A DNA stretch of 64,000 nucleotides from Gammaproteobacteria bacterium. GTDB lineage: Bacteria; Pseudomonadota; Gammaproteobacteria; Pseudomonadales; Azotimanducaceae. Made by a program: the position numbers and the translations under genes. This document shows positions 39,188-48,395 of the stretch, in pieces (position 1 is the stretch's first letter; the number at the start of each line of letters is the position of its first letter). A model generated the notes under the pieces. That model was not told the DNA's origin. It saw only the letters and a list, made by a program, of their open reading frames with translations, and ran no database searches. The stretch is from NCBI GenBank assembly GCA_026705345.1, contig JAPPAV010000069.1:62001-126000 (forward strand), written 5' to 3'.

Positions 39188-41494
39188 CTACGTTTGCGGC
39201 AGCAGCGTCTGCCGCGTCTCGGCCGCCGCCAGGATGTCGTTCCAATCCCAAAGCTGCGGGACGGTCTCGACATCGGCCCAAGGTTCGGCCTGGTCCGCGT
39301 AGTGCGGGCTGCCGGGGTGCCCGGATGCGCCAAGCGGGACGATCCACCGGGAGTTTCGCCAGTCGGACGGGTCGTGAATGTAGCGGTTGACGGACATCAC
39401 CGTTGCAGTGAAACGGTCGGTCGGGGCATAGGCGCCGGCCAACGGCGTATCGGCATCGCCGTGGGTGGCAAGCGCGGGCGGGTCGAGCAGCTCGGCCCAG
39501 TCCGGAAAGACGCGGGACAAAGGGTGCCGAGGACGTGTCCGGTGGATGGCGCCCCAGGTCCACTTTCGACTGTCCGTACCCAAGCGCGAACGAAGTTCGC
39601 GAACGGCGTGGGCCAGCGCGGACTCGATCGCCGTTGCCCAGCTTCGTCCGTCCGCCAGGCAGGCGTCGTCTCCCCTCGCGGCGGATCGAACGGCGTCCGC
39701 GTAGATCGACGCGGCATACGCGGCGCCTTCCGCGGCCATCTCGCCGAATGCGGCCTCGAGGACTTCGCGAAAGAGGTGGGCTCGCACCGTTCCGTAGACC
39801 GTCGCTGCCACCGACGAGCGGTCGATCCGGCAGTCCCAATCCCGGAGGATGTCTCGACCTTCGCGGGCGTCGGGATCCTCGGGATTCAACGCCGTTACTC
39901 GTTCGACGAGGATCCGGGCCGGAATCGACTCGCGGTCACCGTGGATCAACGCCATGTGATCCGTCGTGGCCGTCCCGAGGGGAATCTCCTCGATTCGCGC
40001 GGTGATGCGGCGAGCACGCCAGTCCGGCGCGAAGTTCGTGTTGATGTAGTGGGGATAGTCGGCTTGGGTCGGCGCGTTGTTGCAGGTCACGACGTACCCG
40101 GGTTGCGGGTTGCGGGCGCTCGGCATCTCCTCGAAGGGGATCCGGCCCCGCCACTCGTGCTCCCCGATCCACCCGGGCACCGGCGTCCAAGCGTTCGCCA
40201 TGGACCGGACGGGTATGCGACCCCGGTAGCGGTAGCCAAACTCGCCGTGGACATCGGCGTAGACGAAATTGTTGACAGGTTCCGTCCACTCCCGGAGCGC
40301 TTCTTCGGCCTCGTACGCCGACCGGGCGATAAGCAGTTCGTAAAGGGTATTGGGCCAGGCCGTACCACTCAGCGTGCCCGTGTGGCTGAACGCGATCCCC
40401 TGTCCGCGTTCCGGATCGCCGGCGATGATCGGACCGTGCCGAGTTCGAACGACGGGAAGCATCTCCGGTGAACCACCCCGAACGGATAGGACTTCCTGGG
40501 TGACCTCGGCCGGCAACCAGTTGTCGCGGTAGGCGTACTCGAGCCGGTCGCGTTCGGTGCGGAAACGCTCGATGTAGAGATCCTGGTAGTCCGCAACGCC
40601 GTGGGTCATCCCCCAGGCCACGTACTTGGTGTGGCTGAAGTGCGGCATGCCGGGTACGCCCGGAAGCGCGTACCCGCTGCAACGAAACGCCGGACAGTTG
40701 ATATGCACCTGGTAGTAGACGTTGGGCGTATCCAGGGCGCGGTGCGAATCCCCTGCCACGAGCGGTAAACCGGACGCGGTGCGCGACCCCGAGACCACCC
40801 AGGCGTTGCTGCCGCCCTCGTCCTCGACCGGCAGTTCCGCCACGGCTGCAATGAGATCCTCCAAGCCCTGCTGCTCGACGGTGCCGTAGGTATCCCCTGG
40901 CGGCACCGAAACGAGACCCTCATCCGGATATCCCCGAAACAGCGGCCTGGCACGCTCCGCTCCCAGCGTAGAAGCTAGCCGCGCACGCCACAGCTTCACC
41001 TGGTAGGTCCCCATCAGCATGTTGCGGACCTTGTAGACCGCCAGGCAGTGCCACGGCTGCCACGGTTCGGGGCCGGCATCGAGAAGCTTGTATTCGATGC
41101 CAAGCGAACCGGTCGTCTCGATGAACGCGTTGACCCCATCGGCGTAGGCTTCGAGCATCGCCTTGGCGGCATCGCTCGACACCGCGAGATCCGCCTTGGC
41201 GGCCGGTTCCACACCGAACGTCCGCATCAGGCGGTCTTCGGCGAGTCCCAACCTCCCGGCGAACTCCGACCAGCGCCCGAGCGCCCGGTGCCGGTCGTAA
41301 TCCATATGCCAGAGCCGATCCTGGGCGGTGACGAAGCCCTGCGCGAAGAACGCGTCGTGGACCGTGGCGGCACGGATGTGCGGAATGCCCCAGCCGTCCC
41401 GCACGACCTCCACGGCCTGTTCCAGACCGGGCAGACGGATCGTCGATGCCACGTCGGGCAGTGCCGCCTCGAGATCCACGCGGGTTATGGGCAC
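39188..41494 (-). CDS. Penicillin acylase family protein (Ntn hydrolase)
   Basis: VVRDGWGIPHIRA; predicted autoprocessing serine in EGGSNAWVVSGSRTASGLPLVAGDSHRA; C-terminal GASGHPGSPHYADQAEPW. Confidence 0.9.
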   Translation of the reverse strand: MPITRVDLEAALPDVASTIRLPGLEQAVEVVRDGWGIPHIRAATVHDAFFAQGFVTAQDRLWHMDYDRHRALGRWSEFAGRLGLAEDRLMRTFGVEPAAKADLAVSSDAAKAMLEAYADGVNAFIETTGSLGIEYKLLDAGPEPWQPWHCLAVYKVRNMLMGTYQVKLWRARLASTLGAERARPLFRGYPDEGLVSVPPGDTYGTVEQQGLEDLIAAVAELPVEDEGGSNAWVVSGSRTASGLPLVAGDSHRALDTPNVYYQVHINCPAFRCSGYALPGVPGMPHFSHTKYVAWGMTHGVADYQDLYIERFRTERDRLEYAYRDNWLPAEVTQEVLSVRGGSPEMLPVVRTRHGPIIAGDPERGQGIAFSHTGTLSGTAWPNTLYELLIARSAYEAEEALREWTEPVNNFVYADVHGEFGYRYRGRIPVRSMANAWTPVPGWIGEHEWRGRIPFEEMPSARNPQPGYVVTCNNAPTQADYPHYINTNFAPDWRARRITARIEEIPLGTATTDHMALIHGDRESIPARILVERVTALNPEDPDAREGRDILRDWDCRIDRSSVAATVYGTVRAHLFREVLEAAFGEMAAEGAAYAASIYADAVRSAARGDDACLADGRSWATAIESALAHAVRELRSRLGTDSRKWTWGAIHRTRPRHPLSRVFPDWAELLDPPALATHGDADTPLAGAYAPTDRFTATVMSVNRYIHDPSDWRNSRWIVPLGASGHPGSPHYADQAEPWADVETVPQLWDWNDILAAAETRQTLLPQT

Positions 41495-41614
41495 TTTCAC
41501 TGCTCCGTTCGAATGCCAGCGTCCAATGGTACCGGCAGATTGCGCCACCCTCGTCCGACGATCCCGGACAGGCTGATATGCTTGACTGTCAGGCATTGTC
41601 ACCACACCCAAGCC

Positions 41615-42676
41615 ATGACTTCACTACACCCGAGCACGCTCTCGGATCAGGAGCGGGACGTTCTCAAACGCGACGGGTTCGTCGTCCTGAAGAACGCCGT
41701 GCCACCCGACGTTCGAGACCGGGCCAAGGCGACAATCAACACTGAGCCCACGCGCATCGTCCACGGCGACAATCCCGCCATCAACGGGCTCTACAACGAC
41801 TCCGTGCTACGGGACATCATGCTGGAGGCCATGGGACCGCATACGGCCCCGATCAATGCCCAGGTCGCCGTGACGATGCCCAACTACTCGGACGCGGTGG
41901 TACGCCGCAAAGCCAACCCCGCGTATCGGCCGGGTGCCCACGTGGACGGCGGATGGGCCGGGCTCTGCCCGGTCAAGCGCAGCGAAATCCTCGCATCCGG
42001 ACAGACGCTCGAGACCTGGGGCAGTGACGGCGACCCACATTCCATGGGCCCGGCGGGCGGTGCGCCACTTTGGCAGGACCGCGAACGGACATTGGCGATC
42101 GGCAGCTACACGGCCTTGGTGGGCGTCTGCCTCAACGACCAGCGCAAACCCGGCAAGGGCCAGTTCTCGGTCAGGCGCGGCGCCCACGAAGCGGTGGAGG
42201 CGTTCTTCCGCCGGCAACGCGACCAGGGCGGCCCCCTCGGCGGCGGCGGACCCGACTGGCCAAGACTCCAGGCCATGGGCGAAGACGACGCCTTCGCGGG
42301 GATCATGCCGCCGGCGATGGTCGAGACCTATCCGGACACCCGCTTCGAGTCGGACGACTGGCCGTGGCCCGAGTTGACGCCGGTGTTGATGGAGGAAGGC
42401 GATGCAGTGATCGCGCTTCACGCTCTGCCGCACACGGCCACGCCGAACATGAGCGACGACCCGCGAATGAACGTGTTCTTCCGCATTCGCCGCCTCCGGC
42501 CGGAAAACCCCCACGAAGGCAACAAGCGTATCGGCTGGGGCGTATCAGACCACCCCGACAGGGCATTGAACGGCGACTTCCTCGACTATCCGGACGACTA
42601 CGACCCTTTCAAGACGTCCATAGACAAGCTGTGCGACCACTGGAGCGATTGGGACGGCATTCGGCAGCCGCGCTGA
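41615..42676 (+). CDS. Phytanoyl-CoA dioxygenase (PhyH)-like protein
   Basis: ATG 41615; LKRDGFVVLKNAVPPDVRDRAKATI; VCLNDQRKPGKGQFSVRRGAH; ALHALPHTATPNMSDDPRMNVFFRI. Confidence 0.75.
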   Translation: MTSLHPSTLSDQERDVLKRDGFVVLKNAVPPDVRDRAKATINTEPTRIVHGDNPAINGLYNDSVLRDIMLEAMGPHTAPINAQVAVTMPNYSDAVVRRKANPAYRPGAHVDGGWAGLCPVKRSEILASGQTLETWGSDGDPHSMGPAGGAPLWQDRERTLAIGSYTALVGVCLNDQRKPGKGQFSVRRGAHEAVEAFFRRQRDQGGPLGGGGPDWPRLQAMGEDDAFAGIMPPAMVETYPDTRFESDDWPWPELTPVLMEEGDAVIALHALPHTATPNMSDDPRMNVFFRIRRLRPENPHEGNKRIGWGVSDHPDRALNGDFLDYPDDYDPFKTSIDKLCDHWSDWDGIRQPR

Positions 42677-42827
42677 ATGCCAAGAGTTGACAGCACGGGC
42701 CTTCCAGACTTGGCAACGATGTCCTGACGGGGTCGTGAACCATTTCCTCTGTCAAGCTGCGATCACCCGGGGAAAAAAGGTGTTGATGGCGCAGATCCTC
42801 CCGGCTTCGGATACGACGCGCTGACCG

Positions 42828-44024
42828 TCACCGGTCGATCGACTGTTCGGCACCCAGGCTGGCGAGGATTTCCGGGAAGTTGTCCATCGTCACCATCACG
42901 GCTTCGGCGGCGTGGGGAAAAGCCTCGTAGAAGGCGTCGAGCGCGAGCAAGTGACGTTCGGTGGCAGCGACCGTAGTGATCTGGATGGGCGTGGGAACGC
43001 GGCCGGTCTGGACCACAAAGTCCACTTCGCCGGACTGGCGCCAATAGAACACGTCGCCGTAGCGCTTCTTCAGTTCGATGAAGGTCGCGCATTCCAGCGC
43101 CTTGCCGAGATCGCGGCCTGTACGTGACACCGCGACTCGCCGCAGGCCGGTGTCGACCGGATAGTATTTCCGGTTTCTCCGCGACCGCTTGCGTTCCGAG
43201 AAGGCGAACCACGGACACGCAAACAGCAGGTAGGCCTGCTCGCAGGCTTCCAGGTACGCGGACACGGTCTCGACCGCGACGCCGCTGGCGGCCGCGATCC
43301 TGCGCAGGCTGAGTTCGGATCCCGCCGACTCGAAGACCATTTGCACGATCTGCTTGAGCGCCAGCGAGGATCTCGCGCCGACCCGTTCACGCACATCCCG
43401 CTGCACGATGTCGACGAAGTACTGGCGCAATAGCAGGTCGCCGTCGTCGCGCGCAATGGGTTCCGGAAAGCCGCCGCGATCCAGGTAGTCTCGAATTGAC
43501 GCGCCAGGATGAGTACCGCGGAACTCGGACGCGTCGAACGGGAATAGTTCAACGGTGATGTGCCTGCCGGTCAGCACGGACGACAATTCGCCGGACAGGA
43601 GGCGCGAGTTGGAGCCGCTGACCACGAACTGAAAACGACCTGGCCGCTCCAGTTTTGTCCGCAGCCACCTCTCCCAGCCATCTACCCATTGGATCTCGTC
43701 CAGCATGACCGTCAGCGTCTTGGCCCCGGGCGAGCGCTCGCCGAAGGCTTTCGTGAGCCGTTCGAGTGTCTCGTAGCCTAGGCAACCCGCGAGACGAGGA
43801 TCCTCGAAATTCACGAACAGGCAGTGTTTCCTGTCTAGCCGATAGCGGTCGACCAACTGCGCAAGCAAGGTGGACTTCCCGCACCGCCGGACGCCCTGGA
43901 TCACGAGAACGGTGCGATTTGACAGCGACCCGGGCAGTTCCACGGTTCGGCGGATGGAGGGCGGGGGCGGCGACTCCCAGAAACTCCAGGTTCCGGCGAT
44001 CTCCAGAAGCTCATCATCAAGCAT
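42828..44024 (-). CDS. AAA ATPase with C-terminal DUF4143
   Basis: VLVIQGVRRCGKSTLLAQLV Walker A; LTVMLDEIQWVDGWERWLR; DUF4143-like KYYPVDTGLRRVAVSRTGRDLGKALECATFIELKKRYGDVFYWR. Confidence 0.92.
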   Translation of the reverse strand: MLDDELLEIAGTWSFWESPPPPSIRRTVELPGSLSNRTVLVIQGVRRCGKSTLLAQLVDRYRLDRKHCLFVNFEDPRLAGCLGYETLERLTKAFGERSPGAKTLTVMLDEIQWVDGWERWLRTKLERPGRFQFVVSGSNSRLLSGELSSVLTGRHITVELFPFDASEFRGTHPGASIRDYLDRGGFPEPIARDDGDLLLRQYFVDIVQRDVRERVGARSSLALKQIVQMVFESAGSELSLRRIAAASGVAVETVSAYLEACEQAYLLFACPWFAFSERKRSRRNRKYYPVDTGLRRVAVSRTGRDLGKALECATFIELKKRYGDVFYWRQSGEVDFVVQTGRVPTPIQITTVAATERHLLALDAFYEAFPHAAEAVMVTMDNFPEILASLGAEQSIDR

Positions 44025-44025
44025 C

Positions 44026-44043
44026 GTCGAATGAACTCGACAA
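44026..44043. promoter_or_regulatory. Palindromic operator-like site 1
   Basis: GTCGAATGAACTCGACAA directly next to the minus-strand start codon of the ATPase (44024). Confidence 0.65.
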
Positions 44044-44053
44044 ATTAGTTGCT

Positions 44054-44071
44054 GTCGAGTCTATTCGACAA
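44054..44071. promoter_or_regulatory. Palindromic operator-like site 2
   Basis: GTCGAGTCTATTCGACAA, 28 bp from site 1. Confidence 0.65.
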
Positions 44072-44082
44072 ATGGGCATCAT

Positions 44083-44100
44083 GTCGAATCTACTCGACAA
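44083..44100. promoter_or_regulatory. Palindromic operator-like site 3
   Basis: GTCGAATCTACTCGACAA, 29 bp from site 2. Confidence 0.65.
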
Positions 44101-44204
44101 TATTCGTCCCCTGGCGAGCCTTATTCGAGAGACCGAATTGTTGGTGAGCACGACGTGCTAGGGTCGCTTGCCTGTTGAGCGCGCTTTCCTGCCGTGGAGA
44201 TCCC

Positions 44205-44447
44205 ATGTCCAACTGGCTACTGTTTCTATTCGCGTCGGTCTTTCTGATTCTCATTCCCTTGGTCCCCAAACTGGTGCGGTTGAGGATTCGATTCATGAGG
44301 TGGATTCACTGGGAATGGGCAGCCAGAGTGCTTGAAGACCACTTCCAAGGGTGGTGCTGGTTCTTTCGTATCGTGTTTTTCGCAATTGCGGCCGCGTTGT
44401 TCTTTGGTGGACTGGCAAGGGCCAATGCGCTGGTAGCTTCCGTCTGA
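44205..44447 (+). CDS. Small membrane protein, hypothetical
   Basis: ATG 44205; two TM segments (LLFLFASVFLILIPLVP; FFRIVFFAIAAALFFGGLA). Confidence 0.6.
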   Translation: MSNWLLFLFASVFLILIPLVPKLVRLRIRFMRWIHWEWAARVLEDHFQGWCWFFRIVFFAIAAALFFGGLARANALVASV

Positions 44448-44525
44448 CTTTGGCCAGGCCGACACAGCCGTCGCGCCAACCGTCGCGACAACGTTCGGAA
44501 ATCAAAACTCGACCGCGGAAGTCGC

Positions 44526-45365
44526 CTACCGAAGCATGTGCAAAGCCAGGAACGCCCGGACTTGGTCGGCAAGTCGAGACGTCGCGGCGGACGCCTGGTA
44601 GGCGAAGCCGTGTGGCAGTCCCGGGTAGAAGAGGTAGTTGAGCGATCCCCCGGCGTCCTGGTACTCGCGTACCAGTTCGAGGGTCATCGGGCGCGGCACA
44701 TTGGCGTCTTCCCCGGGCTGAACCACCAAGGCCGCAGGTAGGCATTGCATTTCGCCCGCGCGAAGGGCCCGCTGCACGCTGGCCTGGCGCATGTGCGCCT
44801 CGTCACGGTAGTAGCGGCGATGGGCGGCAACAAGCTCCGCCCGGCCCGCGCGCTGCGCGTAGCGGTATCGAAACAACGGATCCGAGACCGGCCAAAGCGC
44901 GACCACGCAGCAAACGCGGGCGGACACCGATGCCGCGTCGACGTCCGCATGGATCGGCGTGCCGCGATGCGCGTCGATGTCAGGCTGGATAGCGGCAAGC
45001 AGAACCAGGTGACCACCGGAACTGCTGCCGATGAGACCGATCCGGTCGGGGTCGATGTCGAACGCCGCCGCCCTGGCGCGGACGTATCGGACGCCTGCGG
45101 TGATGTCCTGAACCGCGCAGGGGTGCTTGCCGTTGCGCCCGTCGCGGAAATCCAGCGAGAACACCGCGAACCCCCTCGACGCCAGATCCCGGCAAAGGAC
45201 CTCGGGTGCGTGTCGGTCGCCGGACGTCCAAGCGCCGCCGTGCACCATGACGACGGCCTTGCCGGACCGGTCGTCGGATGGGGCCGCGCGGTAGTGTTCC
45301 GCCAAGAGATCCAAGCCATCCGCGCGACCGTAGGTCAGCGTCTCGGACTCGACCGTCGGCAACAC
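44526..45365 (-). CDS. Alpha/beta hydrolase (esterase/lipase, HSL-like)
   Basis: VVMVHGGAWTSGDRH; IGLIGSSSGGHLVLLAA nucleophile elbow; GLPHGFAY. Confidence 0.87.
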   Translation of the reverse strand: MLPTVESETLTYGRADGLDLLAEHYRAAPSDDRSGKAVVMVHGGAWTSGDRHAPEVLCRDLASRGFAVFSLDFRDGRNGKHPCAVQDITAGVRYVRARAAAFDIDPDRIGLIGSSSGGHLVLLAAIQPDIDAHRGTPIHADVDAASVSARVCCVVALWPVSDPLFRYRYAQRAGRAELVAAHRRYYRDEAHMRQASVQRALRAGEMQCLPAALVVQPGEDANVPRPMTLELVREYQDAGGSLNYLFYPGLPHGFAYQASAATSRLADQVRAFLALHMLR

Positions 45366-45422
45366 GTCAGGTTCTTGCGTGACAGTCCTCGACCGAAGTC
45401 GACACCTCGGTCCATGCGAGAC

Positions 45423-45467
45423 GCGACCGCTTCGCGGTCGCCCCGAGAATTCGCTCCGCGAATTCTC
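45423..45467. repeat. Two adjacent perfect hairpins
   Basis: GCGACCGC-ttc-GCGGTCGC (45423-45441) and GAGAATTCGC-tcc-GCGAATTCTC (45445-45467). Confidence 0.65.
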
Positions 45468-45524
45468 CCGGCAGCGAGGCGGCGCTGACCGCCAGGTAAC
45501 AAAGGACGGATTTGTTCCATGCGA

Positions 45525-45548
45525 GGGCGACCGCAGGGTCGCCCCTAC
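45525..45548 (-). repeat. REP-like hairpin with GTAG head (minus strand)
   Basis: GGGCGACC-gcag-GGTCGCCC followed by CTAC; it supplies the TAG stop of the downstream minus-strand CDS. Confidence 0.6.
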
Positions 45549-46393
45549 GCGGCAACACTCGCCTGGGCGATCAGCACGACCGTGCCGTCCGCCTTCTCCA
45601 ACCAGACGAAGGCGCCGTGGCGGTCGCCCCCGTTGCCCGGTTCACCATCGACGGGGCCGGTGTCGACGCCGCGTGCGGTGATGTCGTCGTTCGGCCAGGT
45701 CGGATTGGTGAACTTGAGGTCCAAGGATCCGCTTTCCCACCACGCATCGCCGAAACGCTCTTCGAGAATGTGCGTCGTGTAGGCGAGCGTCATTCGACCG
45801 CCCACCACCACGTCGCGGAACCCCAACGCTTCGGATTCCTTCCTGTCGGTGTGGTAGTTCGCGTTGCCGTGGAAGAACTCGCCACACATCTCCAAGGTGA
45901 TCGTCCGGGTCAGGCCCCCGAAGCGTTCGCCCTCGGGAATGATGAACTTCCGCGCGCCGGGCTTCTTGGACGGATCCCGGAACTCGACTTGTCCACCGGC
46001 TGGCTTTTCGCGCAGGAAGCTCTGGTGATGATGGGTGCGAACGACCACGGATCCCGTCTCGTCGCGGGCTTCTGCCTCGTAGTAGACCACCGAACGGTCC
46101 CGGTGGGGATAGATGTCCCGGATCCGGCCACTTACGGCATAGGTCGCGCCCGGGTCCAAGACGCCGAAGCACTCCAAACCCTGCCGCATCCACAGGTGGC
46201 CGATGTGGTTGGGAAAAGCGATCTGCCCGAAGTAGGCGTTCTCGGCATCGGCCCCCAGCATGGACGGCACCTTGCCGCCATCCGGCCGGGCGAGCGCCAG
46301 GCCGCCGTAGTAGTCGGCAAGCATCGCGTCCGTGACCGTGAAGGTGCGCTCGGTCAATTGCTTGCCGATGTACGGTTGGGTCGCCTTGCTCAT
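45545..46393 (-). CDS. MaoC-like dehydratase/hot-dog fold protein
   Basis: ATG 46393; IGKQLTERTFTVTDAMLADYYGGL; FGDAWWESGSLDLKFTNPTWPNDDITARGV hot-dog-like halves. Confidence 0.75.
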   Translation of the reverse strand: MSKATQPYIGKQLTERTFTVTDAMLADYYGGLALARPDGGKVPSMLGADAENAYFGQIAFPNHIGHLWMRQGLECFGVLDPGATYAVSGRIRDIYPHRDRSVVYYEAEARDETGSVVVRTHHHQSFLREKPAGGQVEFRDPSKKPGARKFIIPEGERFGGLTRTITLEMCGEFFHGNANYHTDRKESEALGFRDVVVGGRMTLAYTTHILEERFGDAWWESGSLDLKFTNPTWPNDDITARGVDTGPVDGEPGNGGDRHGAFVWLEKADGTVVLIAQASVAA

Positions 46394-46539
46394 CTTGTCC
46401 CCGAATGTCGTCCAGATTCCCGTGCAGTTTAAGCCAGCGACTCGCCTCCTGTCGTCCGGGCTCCGGGAAGCCCGCGGAACATCCACGCGCCCGGGTCGAA
46501 CCGACAATCCGTGTGCGATGGGCGTAGGATTCCGCCACC

Positions 46540-47769
46540 GTGAGCACGAACCGCCCGCACACGTCCGACCCGGAGCCGCGAACCTCGCTCTTGATCGAGC
46601 TCTACGGCGACCGCCCCGGTGCCCTGGAAGCAGCCCTGAAACCCTTCGGCCGACACGGGGTCAGCCTCACGCACATCGAATCCCGCCCCCGCCTGGGGCA
46701 AACCTTCGACTTCTACGTCGACTGCGACGGCGAGAGCGGCGAATGCGCCATGGAAGCCGTTATCGCCGAGCTTCGCCAAGCCGCGGTGGGCGTCGTCGTC
46801 CTCGACCACCGGGATGTGCCGTGGTTTCCAAGGCATGCAGCCGAACTCGACCGTATCGCCAACCACACGTTGGACGCGGGCGATGCACTCGAGGCAGACC
46901 ACCCGGGTTTCGACGATCCCGCCTACCGGGCCCGACGCGCCCTGGTCGATGCCCTGGCCCGAGGTCATCGACACGGCGGCGAGTTCCCGGTGGTGGACTA
47001 CTCACCAACCGAGAACGCGACCTGGCGCGAAGTCTACGAGCGTCTCGATACGCTGCGGCGACAGTACGCCTGCAGGGAGTACCGCCGGGCGTTCGCCGAC
47101 TTCGAACGACATTGCGGGTTCGGCAAGGACTGCATCCCGGAGGGACGTACCGTCAGCGAGTTCCTGGAGTCCCGAACCGGCTTCCGGCTGCGTCCCGTCG
47201 CCGGACTGCTGAGCCCGCGGGATTTCCTGAACGGCCTCGCGTTTCGCGTGTTCTTCTCGACGCAGTACATCCGCCACGAATCGAAGCCCTTCTACACCCC
47301 GGAACCCGATGTCTGCCACGAGTTGCTCGGCCACGCGCCGATGTTCGCCGACCCCGCATTCGCGGATCTGTCCCAGGAAATCGGGTTGGCTAGCCTCGGT
47401 GCCAGCGACGAGGACATCGAGCGGCTCGCGCGCTGCTACTGGCATTCCGTCGAGTTCGGTCTGCTCCTCGAAGGCGGCGATCGGAAAGCGTACGGCGCGG
47501 GATTGCTGTCGAGCTACGGCGAACTGGACCACGCCTGCCGGGCGACATCCCGCGCGCGGTTCCTCGACTGGAACCCCGCCGTCGCGGCCAAACAACGCTA
47601 TCCCGTGACCGAATACCAGCCGGTCTACTTCGTGGCCGAATCGCTGCCCGATGCGAAGGCTCGCATGCGTGCGTTCTGCGAAGCCCTGCCGCGCCAGTTC
47701 TATGCTCGCTACAACCCTGCCACCGACAGCATCTGGGTAGATCGCGCGGTGCGCCGGAACACGGATTGA
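46540..47769 (+). CDS. Aromatic amino acid hydroxylase (phenylalanine 4-monooxygenase-like) with N-terminal ACT domain
   Basis: ACT: SLLIELYGDRPGALEAALKPFGRHGVSLTHIESRP; catalytic: TGFRLRPVAGLLSPRDFLNGLAFRVF, YTPEPDVCHELLGHAPMF, WHSVEFGLL, AYGAGLLSSYGEL (Fe ligands H, H, E). Confidence 0.93.
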   Translation: MSTNRPHTSDPEPRTSLLIELYGDRPGALEAALKPFGRHGVSLTHIESRPRLGQTFDFYVDCDGESGECAMEAVIAELRQAAVGVVVLDHRDVPWFPRHAAELDRIANHTLDAGDALEADHPGFDDPAYRARRALVDALARGHRHGGEFPVVDYSPTENATWREVYERLDTLRRQYACREYRRAFADFERHCGFGKDCIPEGRTVSEFLESRTGFRLRPVAGLLSPRDFLNGLAFRVFFSTQYIRHESKPFYTPEPDVCHELLGHAPMFADPAFADLSQEIGLASLGASDEDIERLARCYWHSVEFGLLLEGGDRKAYGAGLLSSYGELDHACRATSRARFLDWNPAVAAKQRYPVTEYQPVYFVAESLPDAKARMRAFCEALPRQFYARYNPATDSIWVDRAVRRNTD

Positions 47770-47783
47770 CGAGAGGGAGTCCC

Positions 47784-48245
47784 ATGTCCGAACAACCCAC
47801 CGAACCCGTCGGCCGGTTCGACCACATCGGTATCGCGGTTCACAGCATCGACAATGCTCGCGGCTTCTTCGAGGACGTTCTCGGCGCCAGGCACCGGCGC
47901 ACGGCGGATCATCACAGCGGCGACTTCCGCATCGCGTTGTTCGACCTGCACGATTTCTGCATCGAACTCCTGGAACCCATCAACCCGGAGGGGTTTCTGG
48001 CCAAGTTCCTGGACAAGCGCGGCGAGGGTTTCCATCACCTCACCTTGCAGACCCCGAATCTCGAGCGAAGGGTGGACGCGATGGAGAAGGCGGGGGTGCG
48101 CGTTGTCGACAAGAGCTTCGACGATCCGGCCTCCATCGACGCGTTCATCTCGCCCAAGAGCGCTCACGGTCTCCTGATCCAACTCGGCCAGACCCCCGGC
48201 CCGTTGAACAATCCGCCGTATTGGGAAAACGACGACGGAACCTAA
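47784..48245 (+). CDS. VOC family protein (methylmalonyl-CoA epimerase-like)
   Basis: RFDHIGIAVHSIDNARGFFEDVLGARH...GEGFHHLTLQTPNLERRVDAMEKAGVRVVD...SPKSAHGLLIQL. Confidence 0.82.
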   Translation: MSEQPTEPVGRFDHIGIAVHSIDNARGFFEDVLGARHRRTADHHSGDFRIALFDLHDFCIELLEPINPEGFLAKFLDKRGEGFHHLTLQTPNLERRVDAMEKAGVRVVDKSFDDPASIDAFISPKSAHGLLIQLGQTPGPLNNPPYWENDDGT

Positions 48246-48395
48246 GCGGTGCCGCCTGACGACTCGCGTGTGAAGGACACCCAAGTCAACCAACTGGGTA
48301 CCGTGTAGCGATACTCAACACCTTTCAGTTGTCTTTGCCCCCGAAAATGAGCGCCACTGTGCGGCACGTCACTCACACGACCGGGGAGAATCAGG

